Source of the DNA: Symbiodinium natans
Lineage: Eukaryota; Sar; Dinophyceae; Suessiales; Symbiodiniaceae
Assembly (NCBI GenBank): GCA_905221605.1
Contig: CAJNDS010002230.1
Span: 491,501 to 555,500 of the forward strand
Length of the DNA stretch: 64,000 bases
Reading direction: 5' to 3'
The notes under the pieces were generated by a model. That model did no database searches. It saw nothing but the letters and a program-made list of their open reading frames with translations, and had not been told where the DNA came from. Positions 1-36,670 of this stretch are shown here, piece after piece. The translations under genes were made by a program, and so were the position numbers. The stretch's first letter is position 1, and each line of letters starts with the position of its first letter.

Positions 1-118
1 CCTCAATATGGTCCCTTGCCTTCTTTAAGGGGTTCAAGAATTATGGGCCCTTGGGTTGCATAGGGTATGTAAGGGGTACATAAGGGGCCCCCTTCTACGG
101 GCCCTTACTAAGGGACCA
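1..118 (+). repeat. dispersed repeat family A, copy 1
   Basis: Starts CCTCAATATGGTCCCTTGCC and ends in a GGGCCC-rich stretch. Degenerate copies at 511-620 and 3328-3450 keep the order ATGGT/ATGGGCC, ACCTT-CCTT, GGGCCC-TGGGG, GTAGGGTA, AAGGG. The first copy may be cut by the window edge. Confidence 0.5.
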
Positions 119-162
119 TGAAACTACCCTAAGACTCAAGTCAATGGGACTCTACCCCGAAC

Positions 163-286
163 CCCTAAACCCTAAACCCTAAACCCTAAACCCTAAACCC
201 TAAACCCTAAACCCTAAACCCTAAACCCTAAACCCTAAACCCTAAACCCTAAACCCTAAACCCTAAACCCTAAACCCTAAACCCCC
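163..286 (-). repeat. interstitial telomere-like array (CCCTAAA)n
   Basis: About 17 near-perfect CCCTAAA heptamers, the complement of the plant/dinoflagellate telomere unit TTTAGGG. A degenerate TTTAGGG stretch in the opposite sense follows at 310-390. Confidence 0.95.
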
Positions 287-510
287 CGAACCCTTAAGTT
301 TGACCCCTTGGGTTCGGGGGCTGGCAGGGTTTAGGGTTTTGGCGTTCGGGGTTTTGGGGTTTAGGGTTTTAGGGTTTAGGGTTTTAGGTTTTTGGGGACC
401 CCTTAAGGGAATACAAGAGTCATGCTAGGGGTATATGTCGGGACTTGTTTTGGGGGTACAACCTTAGGGGTAGCAGTTTAATATCTCGACGAGGGGTAGT
501 TGCATGGCCC

Positions 511-620
511 CTCAATATGGTACCTTACCTACTTTACATGAGTTCTGAAGTACGGGCCCTGGGGAGTTGTAGGGTAGATAAAGGGGTCTACAAGGAGTCC
601 CCAATTAAGGGCTCATATGA
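511..620 (+). repeat. dispersed repeat family A, copy 2
   Basis: CCTCAATATGGTACCTTACC onwards parallels the first 118 bases of the window, with scattered substitutions and small indels. Confidence 0.5.
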
Positions 621-688
621 AGGGGATTCTGTAACAGCTGCAAATAACGTGTACACCGCACAGAGACGCTTCCCCACTGCTGCCTTAG

Positions 689-25709
<25,021 letters not shown>

Positions 25710-25869
25710 GCCAAGATTTCTCCACGGGGTTTCGGGCGGTTCTTTAATCTAAGGCTTTCTGTCCTATCCTAAACCCTAAACCCTTTTAGTGGTCTGGGGT
25801 CTCCAGTTGTTTCTCTGGGCTCTTTTAGGCTTAAAGGGTGCCTAGGCCCTAGCAGCCCTCCGAAGAACC

Positions 25870-25960
25870 CAAACACTAAACCCCAAACCCCAAACCCCAA
25901 ACCCCAAACCCCAAACCCCAAACCCCAAACCCCAAACCCCAAACCCCAAACCCCAAACCC
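25870..25960 (-). repeat. heptamer array (CCCCAAA)n
   Basis: Twelve near-perfect CCCCAAA units. Confidence 0.95.
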
Positions 25961-26272
25961 TAGACCTCAAATAAAGCCCCTAAAAGCTAAGCTGAGCCGG
26001 GCTCGGCCTAAGATCCAAACCAAACCCTTAACCTCCTAATGCGAACCCTGCACACCGTCTAACCCCCCCCAAACTTGAAACCTAAACCCTGAATCCCTAA
26101 ACCCTAAACCCTAAACCCTGGCCCCTGAACCCTCAACCCTAAACCCTAAACCTCGTAGCTATTGTTCCGTGACTTATGCGCAACATTTCTAAGGGCTGAG
26201 GGATGCTTCGTGGCCTAGGGGTTTCCATGCGCATATATACTGGGGTTCAGGGTGGAGGGTCGAACTTGAACC

Positions 26273-26462
26273 CTAAACCCTAAACCCTAAGTCCTAACCC
26301 CTAAAACTTAAACCCTAAACCCTACACCCTAAACCCTACACCCTAAACCCTAAACCCTAAACCCTAAACCCTAAACCCTAAACTCTAAACCCTACACCCT
26401 AAACCCTAAACCCTAAACCCTAAGCCCTAAACCCTAAACCCTAAACCCTGAACCCTAAACCC
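26273..26462 (-). repeat. telomere-like array with CCCTACA variants
   Basis: CCCTAAA with dispersed CCCTACA, CCCTAAG and CCCTGAA. Confidence 0.9.
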
Positions 26463-26897
26463 TGTCGACGCAGCGATTTCGGCCCCCAGCGCATCCCCCG
26501 AAGTCGCCCGCCTTGGCCCCTTGCCCGCGCTCGTAGACACTTGGCTTTCTTCTGGCTGGCTCTGAGGGTTTAGGGTTTAGGGTTTAGGGTTTAGGGTTTA
26601 GGGTTTAGGATTTTTGAAGCAACTACAAAAAGGAGCCTAAAAGTTAAACTTTCAGGAGGGGTTCAGAAGTCAGCCAAGGACATGTCGGCCCCTTCGCAGA
26701 TCAAGATGGACTCCATTGACGAGTCTAAGGTGGGAAGGGGGTCTGAGGTTGAGGGCCTCGAAACCCTAAACCCTAAACCCTAAACCCCAAACCCTTAAAC
26801 CCTAAACCCTAAAACCCTAAAACCCTAAACCCTAAAACCCTAAGAAACCCTAAAACCCTGAACCCTAAACCCTGAAACCTTAAACCCTAACACTCAT

Positions 26898-26995
26898 GGG
26901 CGCCACTTCCAAGCTGCACGCGCGCCCCGTGTCCAGGGTGCACGCGCCGTCTGTGTCCTAGGTGCACGCACAACGTTGGAGACCCTAAACCCCAA
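26898..26995 (+). repeat. duplicated segment C, copy 1
   Basis: GGGCGCCACTTCCAAGCTGC through CGTTGGAGACCCTAAACCCC. A shorter relative at 36002-36077 lacks about 20 bases of the tandem TGCACGCGC-GTGTCC part. Confidence 0.75.
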
Positions 26996-27057
26996 ACCCC
27001 AAACCCTAAACCCTAAACCCTAAACCCTCAAGCCTAAAGCCTAAAGCCGAAAGCCTA

Positions 27058-27195
27058 AACCCTTAAACCCTTAAACCCTTAAACCCTTAAACCCTTAAAC
27101 CCTTAAACCCTTAAACCCTTAAACCCTTAAACCCTTAAACCCTTAAACCCTTAAACCCTTAAACCCTTAAACCCTGAAACCCTGAAACCCTTAGA
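27058..27195 (-). repeat. octamer array (CCCTTAAA)n
   Basis: About 15 CCCTTAAA units, then CCCTGAAA. Confidence 0.95.
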
Positions 27196-27380
27196 CCCTA
27201 AGCCAAGCCCTAAGAAACCACTAAACCCTAAACCCTAGACCCTAAAGCCTAAAGCCTAAACCCGAAACCCTAAACCCTAAACCCTAAACCCTAAACCCTA
27301 AAGCCCTAAGCCCTAAAGCCTAAAGCCTACAGCCTACAGCCTAAGCCCTAAAGCCTAAACCCTAAACCCTAAACCCTAAA

Positions 27381-27505
27381 CGAGTCCGAAAGCTTCGAAC
27401 TACGTGCTAAAAGCCAATGAAAACAAAACGTGTGTGCGGGCTGGACGTGGGAAACGCTGTGGGCACCTTGGACGCGGACATGCGTGCGCCTTGGAGGGGC
27501 TGGCC
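27381..27505 (+). repeat. duplicated 125-bp segment A, copy 1
   Basis: CGAGTCCGAAAGCTTCGAAC through GGAGGGGCTGGCC. The second copy at 37663-37787 has the same length with few substitutions, and both follow a CCCTAAA run. Confidence 0.9.
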
Positions 27506-27639
27506 AATTTTAAGGGGTCTCAGGAGGAAAGCGCAGCGTAAGAGTAAGAGAGAAATCCTAAACCCTGAACTGCCCGAAACCCCAAACGCCCTAAACCCCA
27601 AAGCCTGGACCCCTCGAGTGGAGACTTGGTTTGGGGGTT

Positions 27640-29640
27640 AGTTTGGAGCTTCGCGGTTAGGGTTTCAGGCACGGTTGTGGTTTTTTAATGTTTAGGGTTT
27701 AAAGGCGGCTCTTGGGGCATGCATCTTTTTGTCCATAGAGACATCGAACTGTGAGAGGTTCACCATGTCCATGAGTTTTTTCCAAGACCGTGATAAGTCC
27801 ATGCTAAGGTATTGTGGTTTTATTTCGTATGTTTGAGTCGCTAGGTGTATTATTTGGAAGTCTTTTTAATGAAATCGAAGACATGAAATTAAGAAGAGAC
27901 AAGTGTCCCATTAAGGGGCGACGTGTTGGAGTGAAGTTTGCCATATTGGGTCACAGAGTTTCGTGTTCAGAGCCTTGCGAGTCTGAGTAGGAGCGATCAG
28001 GGTTGAGGACTCGGCTTTGGGGTTTATCAGGCTTGAGACTTTGCATGGCGTGCATCGTGGTGACGAGGACCCTAAATGAAACAGAAGCAACCTCTTCTGT
28101 TTAGCCTTTGGGAGTCAGGGAGACCTCCAGTTCCCTAAATTCTTTCGATAAATCCTAAAGAGCGGGACCCCCTCTTAGTTCAGCATTTAGCGAGTAATGA
28201 GATCTAAGTCTCGTGGCGGGCACTAAAAACTCTCCTCTTTAGGATGACGGGATTTAGGGACTAAGTTTTGGGATCCCCCCGCTTTAGGGATTTAGGGATC
28301 CCGCTCTTTAGGATTTAGCAGCAAGATGTAGGGTAGACGGGTTTGTATTCTTAGGGTTTAAGGCTCTCCTAGCCGAGCCTTCAGCAGGCACTTTGAGGTG
28401 CTAAATCGGTAAGTGTAGTCTAGCACTTCAACCACCCCCCTCTAGATCGTAAAAATCTCGTGTAAGAGGTCAAAGGCGGTTCCAAATATGTAGGTCAATT
28501 TTGTTGTTGGGGGGAGGGTTCCATATATATACATATATATATATATACATATGTGTGTAATGTATATGCATATGCTCCCCTCGTGCCCCTCACCCCCATC
28601 CCACCAATGGACCAACCTCGAAACCACACAAATTAAAAACACCCAAACCATACAACCTCCACATATGATCGTGCGTGTGGATTTGACAGACATGAGCATG
28701 GTTGGAGCTTGGGCCGGTCCCCCCGTGATCAGCCTGCAAATGGCTGTTAAGCTATCCACAGGATAGTTCATCTGCGGATGGGATCGGGTGGAATGCCCTG
28801 AGATCAACTGTCCGGCGGATAGCATGACCGCGTGCTCGCAAACATCAAGCTTCAACGCGAAGCCCGAAACCAGAACCCCAACTTGGTGCTACAAGATGGC
28901 CTCAGAAAACCCAGACCATCCAGACTGTCCATGTAGAGATGTATGAGGTAACCGCTCTGGCCATGGATGCAACTCTGCGAGTACGCATCAGACAGGTGCG
29001 AGGAAAGCCGACGTATACATATAAAGAATATTGAACACGAATGTAAACAAGAATAGAAATATACATGTACTTGTACACATCAATAAGGAAGTGTTCATAT
29101 GCACTTCTAACCCACCACCAGGACACTCCAAGCCGTGCCCACCATAAACCGCCGGTCTACAAAAAGCGAAACTACAAATCCGGCCCCTGAACCCTGAAGC
29201 CTGAGCGCTCCAACCTCAACGTCACTGTGAAGCCGAAGGCTGCTTGCTCCCTCTCCCCTAAAGCACAAACCCTGCAAATGCTGTATGTTTAACTGACATG
29301 TATGTTTGATTGCATCATTTGTTCTTGACAATAGTTCAAAATGACACTGGCAGGGTCCTAGAACTGAAAGAAGCCTTATTAACCCCGAGTTGAAACACTT
29401 TAAACCGGATAGCTACCTCAATCACGATTCTGGACCCTCAACTGTGAATTCAGGTATGCGCCAAACCTAGCACGAATACTAGCGCATTGTAGGCGCTGTC
29501 GTACAGCAGCCTAAAATTGTTCATTGCCAGTGGAGCGGCGCGTAATCCTTCTACCATGATCATATACACTACCTAAAATATCTACCGCGTCCGGAGGAAA
29601 ATGCAGTGGCTAGGAGTTGAAAGGTGTTAATTTGGGAACC
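27640..29640. other. unique sequence without recognised genes
   Basis: About 2 kb with little telomere-like repeat. A minus frame at 28442-28855 and a plus frame at 28551-28766 overlap an AT microsatellite and show no domain I know. A hidden intron-rich gene cannot be excluded. Confidence 0.4.
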
Positions 29641-29981
29641 GAACGTATGATGCCCTAAACCCGAAACCCTAAACCGCAAGACCACTTCGAAAAGCAGCCC
29701 AAGACTACTCCAAGTACAAAAGCCCTGCGTCCTAGAATCCCAAAAGCCTAAACCTGAAGCTCTAGAACCCTGAGGCCCTTAGGGCCCCAGAATGCGACGG
29801 CCTCTGGGGCTCTAGAGCCGAGAATAGGGTTTAGGGTTTAGGGTTTTGGGGTTTGGGGTTTAGGGTTTAGGCTTTAAGGTTATTTAGTGTTTAGGGTGTA
29901 GAATTTTGGGTCAATGGGGGTTGATCTAGCTTTTGGGGTCTCTTCTTCAGCATAGTTCCTTATCGCGCAGGGGCGTTCAAA

Positions 29982-30245
29982 ATGAGGGGCCCTTTGGGGG
30001 CTCCGCTGTCGTATAACTCCTCTTATAGCTTAGGGTATCACAAACAAGAGGACCGCCAAACCTTAACTCCTAAACCCCAATTAACTACTCCTGAACCTCA
30101 AGACCTGCCTTCTGGTAAGCTAAGGAAGCAGTGCTTGCAGCCTCTTCAGATTGGGTCGCCGTCGCGCAACTGGGGCGGCAAGTACGGTGGGGCTTGCGGC
30201 GCGTGGTTTGATCATGTCGGGGGCCTGAGAAAATTGAGGATGTGA
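29982..30245 (+). CDS. unrecognised open frame or exon (uncertain)
   Basis: 87 codons ending at TGA, with SPSRNWGGKYGGACGAWFDH near the end. The Gly/Trp/Asp pattern is faintly lectin-like but not enough for a family call. It lies immediately upstream of duplicated segment B. Confidence 0.2.
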   Translation: MRGPLGAPLSYNSSYSLGYHKQEDRQTLTPKPQLTTPEPQDLPSGKLRKQCLQPLQIGSPSRNWGGKYGGACGAWFDHVGGLRKLRM

Positions 30246-30271
30246 CCGAGTGTTGCTGATGAGTGATTAAA

Positions 30272-30455
30272 AGCCGCCCTGGGAGGCCAAAGCCTCCTCC
30301 TTTCATGCGCACGATGCCTGCGCCCCAGTCGGGGCGGCGGGTTAGGGTTTAGTGTGTTTGGCTTTAAGGGTATTTGGGGTTCGGGAGCCGGACAGAGGCA
30401 ACGCAAAATTCCCTATCCCCAAACCCAAAACCAAACCCTAAACCAAACCCTGAAC
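30272..30455 (+). repeat. duplicated segment B, copy 1
   Basis: AGCCGCCCTGGGAGGCCAAA through CAAACCCTGAAC; copy 2 at 30694-30879 differs at scattered positions. Spacing 422 bp. A CCTGGGAGGCCAAAGCCTCC hairpin lies at the left end. Confidence 0.92.
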
Positions 30456-30693
30456 ATGATGGGTTAGGCAGGCCCTCGTCGTCGTTTGCGCGCTTTTGCG
30501 GGTTCTCAACGAGGGCTTTGATGGCCTGCGGTTTAGGGTTTAGGGCTTAGAGAAGGGCATTTTGACACATGGCATGGAAACACCCTAACACCCGAAACTC
30601 TAAAGCCGCCAAGCTTCAGCCCAAACCTAAGGCCCTCAGACTCAAACCCTGAAACCCTTTCACCCTAAAGCCCCTAACCCCCAACACCTTAAC

Positions 30694-30879
30694 AGCCGCC
30701 CTGGGAGGCCAAAGCCTCCTCCTTTCATGCGCACGAATGCCCGCACCCCAGTCGGGGCGGCGGGTTAGGGGTTAGTGTATTTGGCTTTAAGGGTATTTGG
30801 GGTTCGGGAGCCGGACAGAGGCAACGCACACTTCCCGCATCCCCAAACCCAAAACCAAACCCTAAGCCAAACCCTGAAC
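30694..30879 (+). repeat. duplicated segment B, copy 2
   Basis: Same order as 30272-30455, including GGGGCGGCGGGTTAGGG and TTCGGGAGCCGGACAGAGG. Confidence 0.92.
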
Positions 30880-31099
30880 CCCCCTAGCGCTTTTATTGTT
30901 TGTGTCCTTGGGTCTTCTTTGTTCACGATGCTCGAAGCCCTACAAACCCTAAGCGCAGCTCCACTTCCTGGATTTTAGGGTTTGGGATTTGGGGTTTAGA
31001 GTCTAGGGTTCAGGGTTTGGGGTTTAGGGGTTTAGGGTAAACCCTAAACCCGAATCTTTAACGAGCCCTCTAGATGCCTTCACAAAGCAACGGGCGCAA

Positions 31100-31104
<5 letters not shown>

Positions 31105-31157
<53 letters not shown>
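31105..31157. repeat. (AG)n microsatellite
   Basis: About 25 AG dinucleotides. Confidence 0.95.
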
Positions 31158-31161
<4 letters not shown>

Positions 31162-32037
31162 CTTTTGCTCGTCATGCGGTGATGTAAGGCGATGTGAGTG
31201 CAGCGCTGCTCCTCGCGGACGAGCCTCAGATGCTTCGACGGGCCCGCAGCCTTCTTCCATTTTCACAGTCCGGCTTGTTGTTTTGGGCAGAAGCTGGTCG
31301 AGTACCCACCTTGCGCGGGCGCTAGTCCACTTCTTCCCCGCTTGCAGGAGGGTCGCTCACCTCCCTCGCTGCGCGCTTTGCAGGCGGCACGGCGCTGAGA
31401 ATAAAGCGAGGTCCCGCTAAGGATGCTTGACACTTTGCTACGACACATACGACACGTGCTGCACTATCAGAAGTTCGGGTGCCTCCTGTTGAGAAGCTGA
31501 CAAGCGTGAGGATCGATCTTGTGATTTTTCGTATTGGGTTCCACGGCAACTGACAGCCCCAAGACCCGAAACTTTGCTTAGCCCACAAGCAAAACAACTT
31601 AAAAACCTAAGCCATTTTTGTTCCTGGGATTTGGGGAAAAGGCTCCCAGGTTAGTTCAGGCCCAAAGTTTAGCACTTATGACCCGTAAAACCTCGGGAAC
31701 CCCATTAAACCCCTAAGCCTTAACCCTAAACCCTCACTAAACCCCTAATTCGGCTGGAGTGCAGAGCAAACCCAGGCGCCAAACGGATGGGGCTCGCTTG
31801 GGTCAGGTGCCACGCTGAGGAAGGCTAGGGCATGTTTGGATGAATGAGGTGAAGTTTAACGCCGCCAAGTCACGTATTGAGCTGTGGGAAGGTCCGATTG
31901 CCAACCGGAAGAACTCCAGGAGGCTTGCCCGTTTCGCAGTTGTTGACAGTTGCGCTTCGTACATTTTACAAAAGTCCTTGTTGGGAAGAATTCTTCAGGA
32001 AACATCTGCGTACAGCTTTGAAACATTCGATGGTTAG

Positions 32038-32158
32038 ACAGCCAGCGTTGCAAGTCCCCAACCTTCGAACCGTGGAGTCAGCCAGCGTTGCAAGTCCCCA
32101 ACCTTTGAACCGTGGATTCAGCCAGCGTTGCAAGTCCCCAACCTTTGAACCGTGGATT
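32038..32158 (+). repeat. 40-bp tandem repeat, three copies
   Basis: GCCAGCGTTGCAAGTCCCCA at 32041, 32081 and 32121. Exact period 40, same length as the unrelated array at 23036. Confidence 0.95.
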
Positions 32159-32740
32159 CCATGTGCCAGAATCGAGGACTTCAGGCTTTCAGGTTGTGAG
32201 GTTTGAAACTCGTGGAGGCTGTTGCAAGGCCCGGGGTTTAGGGTTAGGGTTCAGGGCGATTTAGGTTTGTGAGGGCTAGTGCAGTGTCTAGGGTTGAGGA
32301 GCCTCAAGGCCTGCAAATTTTGCATAAGCCCTAAACCCTAGGCCCTAAACCCTAAACCAGAAACCGGGCTCCAAAACCTAAGCCAAAACCCTAAGAAGGT
32401 GCTGTGGGCCGCGCAGGCCAGCGCGTGGAGGGGCGTTCGGGGTTGAGGGTACGTTGTGCTTGGATCAGGGGGTTGGGTCCGCTGCATCTATGTTCCCCCG
32501 TTCGGTTCGGGGTTGTCTGGAGCCTTTGGTAGCGGTCGGGAGCCCAACATGGTGGTTGCGTTGTACCTGTTGTACGATATACTTGTTTCCCGTGTCTCGC
32601 GTACGGCTATTTTGTAACAGCGTTCTCAGGTGCTTCAACTGCTTCCGGCTTGCTTGGGGCAGGAGGTGGTGGTGCGGCGCTCGTCGTGCGGTGATATGCG
32701 GCCATTTGAGCGCGGCGCCCTGCTCCTCGCTCGGGCGAGC

Positions 32741-33470
32741 CTCAGGTGCTTCGACATTGTTTGGAACAGGCAGTTGCGCACTTAGGCGGACAGGTAAGAG
32801 TCAGCACTCACGAGACTGGCAGGAAACTCGTCAAGCTCCACGGCTTTGTTGCCGTTCTGTTCGAGCTCCAGCACTTCTTCGATTGGAGGCCTGCGCTGAA
32901 GAGAGCAGTGGCAGTCTCTGTAAGTATGGAGCACCGGATGATGAGCCTCAGGTGCTCCGACATTCCCAGCATTGTTTGGAACAGGCGGTGGCGCACTTAG
33001 GCGGACAGGTAAGAGTCAGCACTCACGAGGCTTGCAGGAAACTCTTCAAGCTCCACGGCTTTGAGCTCCAGCACTTCTTCGACTGGAGGCCTGCGCTGAA
33101 GAGAGCAGTGGCAGTCTCTGTAATTATGGAGCACCGGATGATGAGCCACAGGTGCTCCGATTTGGAACAGGCGGTGGCGCACTTAGGCGGACAGGTAAGA
33201 GTCAGCACTCACGAGACTTGCAGGAAACTCTTCAAGCTCCACGGCTTTGAGGTCCAGCACTTCTTCGACTGGAGGCCTGCGCTGAAGAGAGCAGTGGCAG
33301 TCTCTGTAATTATGGAGCACCGGATGATGAGCCTCAGGTGCTCCGACATTCCCAGCATTGTTTGGAACAGGCGGTGGCGCACTTAGGCGGACATGTAAGA
33401 GTCAGCACTCGCGAGACTTGCAGGAAACTCTTCAAGCTCCACGGCTTTGTTGCCGTTTGTTGGGGGTGAC
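32741..33470 (+). repeat. 185-206-bp tandem repeat, four partial copies
   Basis: CCTCAGGTGCT (or CCACAGGTGCT) recurs at 32741, 32947, 33146 and 33331. Each copy has GGCGGACAGGTAAGAGTCAG, CTTGCAGGAAACTC and CACTTCTTCGA-TGGAGGCC. The frame 32454-33386 (310 codons) follows the repeat and yields LEQAVAHLGGQVRVSTHE and HFFDWRPALKRAVAVSV motifs three to four times. Each copy contains a strong GTAAGAG donor-like and a TTGCAG acceptor-like site, so the open frame need not be the coding form. Confidence 0.85.
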
Positions 33471-34370
33471 TGGGCATGCAAACAAGCGTTCGACCTCAAA
33501 GTCGCCTCAAAGCATGCTTGTCCGCGGCCTTCCTTGCTGCTGTGAAAATTGCAGGTGCCTCTTCTCCTGGAGGCGAGCGTGGGTTCGGTGGATTTGTTGG
33601 CCAGCTGCGTTCATGCGTATGAAACCATGGGTGCTGCGACCAACAACTTCGCCTAAGATCTAGGCAGTTTTGTCCTCGCAGCCACTTCCAGAAGATGGAT
33701 TTCCTCGGCATTCCAAGCTTCTTCTTGGACATAGAAGAACGCTGCTGGTTCGCTAAAGTTTCCAGAAGAATTCCTTTGCACACACACACACACGCACACT
33801 TACTTGTATCCTATCGGATGTAACATCCGCGAGAATCTATGTCGACTCTCTGCACTCGCAGACGCAAGACGCACAGGAGTTCCCCTTACGGTTATTGCGT
33901 GTGCCAACTGCGCTTTCAGACCTTCTCAACCTTTACGGTAGGACACTTTTCTTGCGCGTAGCACCATCATGAACACCAACACATAGAGGCAGATTCCTGA
34001 TTCCAGTCCAGACCAACCTCTCAATGCAGTTTCTTGATTTCTTATCGTTTTTGGCCATGTGAATCGAGGATAGGCGTCAGCAACATTTGGCAGGGCTCCA
34101 CAGCTTGTTCAAAGCTGAAGCCTTGGCCATTGCTAAATTGATATCTTCGCGGTATTTCTTCTCTGGTTTGCCACATTCCCGCGATTGGAAGTGATGCGCA
34201 TCAACATTTACGTGCAGCATCCTGTTGAAACACCCCGAGAAAATAGATAGAAGAAGAAGCTCCTTGAAAAAATATTGCAGCCGTACTTTTTGCGGAGTTG
34301 CTGGCGAAATTCAGATCAAGTTCAGGGCATGCTTGCGGGGCTCTTGAAAATGCTGCAAGGTCCAGCAGAC
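33470..34370. other. unique sequence, no gene recognised
   Basis: About 900 bp, free of telomere-like repeat, with a short CA run near 33780. Frames at 33496-33789 minus and 34201-34401 minus have no features I recognise. Confidence 0.35.
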
Positions 34371-34371
34371 A

Positions 34372-34447
34372 CCAGCCTCTTGAGCTCAGTCGGCAGAGCA
34401 TGCACTCCGTAAGCGTCTGGTCATGGGATCGATTCTCACTGTTTTTT
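34372..34447 (+). ncRNA. tRNA-like SINE head / tRNA pseudogene
   Basis: AGCTCAGTCGGCAGAGC is a canonical tRNA D-arm with RNA polymerase III A box. GGGATCGATTCTCAC, about 30 bases on, resembles a T-arm/B box (GGTTCGANTCC), and a T6 tract (terminator) follows. The acceptor stem does not pair, so this is not a working tRNA. A tRNA-derived SINE is the likely reading. Confidence 0.6.
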
Positions 34448-34589
34448 ACCTAAATGCCGTGTAGTTATGGGTTTCAGTCGCTTGTGCAAGTCTGCCTCAT
34501 CATTGGCGGTGCTCAGCCAGGCGGCGCCCAGCCAGCCGGGGCGATTGAAGCTGACAAAATGATACTCGCGATCAAGATTGCACGACCTC

Positions 34590-34700
34590 TGGTGCCGTGC
34601 AGGATGAGGACGAAGATCAGCAAGATCTGCTTGCTGCGGTGGAGTTGTCCCTACAGGGCAGTTTTCCGGCTTTTGAGATTCGAAGAGTATGTGGGGCTTT
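34590..34700 (+). CDS. exon-like fragment with a ubiquitin-interacting-motif-like helix (uncertain)
   Basis: In one frame the stretch reads DEDEDQQDLLAAVELSLQGS. The acidic run, Leu-Ala-x3-Ser spacing and following Gln match the UIM pattern. It is short and could be chance. A (CT)n microsatellite follows at 34711-34742. Confidence 0.3.
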
Positions 34701-34710
34701 TCCTATATAT

Positions 34711-34711
34711 A

Positions 34712-34742
<31 letters not shown>
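34711..34742. repeat. (CT)n microsatellite
   Basis: About 16 CT dinucleotides. Confidence 0.95.
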
Positions 34743-34744
<2 letters not shown>

Positions 34745-35518
34745 ATGCCCGTGTGCGACGCCTTTCGCACGCCCTTTCATGCCTTCGCCGTCGACGCAAA
34801 CAACATCAAACAACACGTCCTCTTGTTAAGCTGTTAAGCTGCTGAGGATGTGTCTCATACGGAAGTATGGAAACGCTTGAGGACTTCAAACTAAGCGCTG
34901 GGTGCGTGAGTTCGTGCCTGTGGCAAGATGGTTGCCGAGCACATGCCTCTCCTTGGGTTTGTGGCTGCCAGGGAGTCGGTTTGGAGGGTCTGCGGGGTTT
35001 GGGGTCAGAGGTATTTCAAGATGGAGTGCTTGGTATGTGGGGGCAGGCTAGGTACCGTCAATGTCCGTTAAGGAGGCTCTCAGGAGGATGTCGACGGGTC
35101 GGGGCGACGTGACGTCGAGCCTGGCGAAAACGGATTCAAACAGAACAAGCGGGATTTGCCAATCACGCCTCAGCGTGTTGCCACCTATGGTAAAGCTACA
35201 GAGTTCTAGTGGCATTCGCAGTAGTAGTAAAAAAGTCTAGGTATGTGACTGGCTCCGGGCGTCTTTCCGCGACATAGGTTTGTAACAAAGCCGTTCTGCT
35301 TGCGACAAGCAGCGTCCGCGACAAATAACACAGGCGGGGGTCGGGACACCGCGACATACCCCTATTTAGAGCCACAGCCATGTTCCAATGACACATACTG
35401 ACAGTGGCTGCCATCCTCTCGCTAGTCATTGCATGAAACTTCCGCGTGACGTTTCAAAACGCTTTCGCGGACCAACCGCCGCCGTAAGTCTAGGACACGG
35501 GGTTTTGGCACCCCCCGT

Positions 35519-36082
35519 GTGCTATCGTCGACGTGCTGCGCTGGGAACCAAGCCAACCCGACTCTGAAGGGTTCGGCTGCGCTTATCGCCGCGGTGTCTG
35601 AGGTGAGTGAGTTTTTCAGGGAAAGCAGACTGCACCTCCATGCTGTGCCAAGGTGGTGCCTGTGCCAGGGCAGCTCTTCGGGAGGAGCCACTGGCAGCCA
35701 GGCATCAGCAGAGAGCCCAGCGGCGTTTTCAGACATTCCAACGCTGGCGGCGCAAGCTCCGTGTGAGCCCCGTGTGAGCCCCATGGGGCTTCGAGGCTTC
35801 GAAATGTTAGCGACCACGGAGTGCGCCAAAAAAGCTGGTGCTGTGCTTGCAAGCACTGCCCGGGACAGACGCTATGAAACATCCATTAACTTCCACGAGC
35901 CTTCTTGGTCATCATGGCAATGGTTTGTTTTTTCCAGTTCGTCAACTGCAGAAGCTGCCTGGATGCAGTGGCGCAGCAAGGTTGACGTCGTGGTGGGCTG
36001 CGGGCGTCACTTCCAAGGTGCACGCGCCGTCTGTGTCCTAGGTGCACGTGCAACGTTGGAGACCCTAAACCCCAAACCCTAA
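35519..36082 (+). CDS. unrecognised 187-codon open frame (doubtful)
   Basis: The longest plus-strand frame outside the retroelement and the 32.7-kb repeat. No recognisable domain. It competes with a 144-codon frame on the other strand (35422-35856) and ends in telomere-like repeat, so coding is unproven. Its 3' part contains duplicated segment C. Confidence 0.2.
   Translation: MLSSTCCAGNQANPTLKGSAALIAAVSEVSEFFRESRLHLHAVPRWCLCQGSSSGGATGSQASAESPAAFSDIPTLAAQAPCEPRVSPMGLRGFEMLATTECAKKAGAVLASTARDRRYETSINFHEPSWSSWQWFVFSSSSTAEAAWMQWRSKVDVVVGCGRHFQGARAVCVLGARATLETLNPKP
36002..36077 (+). repeat. duplicated segment C, copy 2
   Basis: GGGCGTCACTTCCAAGGTGC through TTGGAGACCCTAAACCCCAA, a shortened relative of 26898-26995. 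Confidence 0.75.
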
Positions 36083-36670
36083 AGTCTAAAGCCTAAACCC
36101 TCCCTTACCCCTAAACCCCTAAACCCCTAAACCCCTAAACCCGCCTGGTTTTTTGCTGGACCCGAAAATCCGGAGCCAAAAACCCCCTTTTCCCCTTCTG
36201 GATTGGCCCCACTGGCCTTCCCCCCCTTGCCCCTCCCCCCCCTGACCCGCTCCGCTTCTGACCTCTCTGTGTTCCCCGTCCTGACCCCAGGCCCCGCTAC
36301 CTTCACCACACCTTTGTAGGGAAAGGGCGACAGCCCTAAACCCTAAAAGGCAGTCTGTGACAGCTCACAGCGGGTGGGGAGAAAGAACCCCGCACCAATG
36401 AAATTGTTGGTACATTGACAGCAGATATGCCTTCGCGTGTCATGCCGACCCCCCCCCCCCCCCCCGCCACACCCTCTGGGTGTGTAGGGGCGCCATTTAC
36501 ACATGGCACTTACTGCCGCTGCGCGGCGAGACGCCCTAAACCCTAAACCCTCAACCCTAAACCCTAAAGCCTAAACCCTAAACCCTGAAGCCTAAAACCT
36601 ACACCCTAACCTTGACCCTTAACCCTTAAATCTTGACCTGAACCCTTAACCCTTAACCCTAAACCCTGAG

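Noticed and set aside
26640-26740. Possible continuation of the helicase (MSAPSQIKMDSIDESK)
   Set aside because: Looks exon-like but does not match the segment expected after YNPRTHVESLLL, nor motif VI.
32400-32445. GCCGCGCAGGCCAGCGCG read as the helicase GRAGR motif VI
   Set aside because: Gives GRAGQRVEG or ASAWRGVRG, lacking the required QR-GR-GR pattern.
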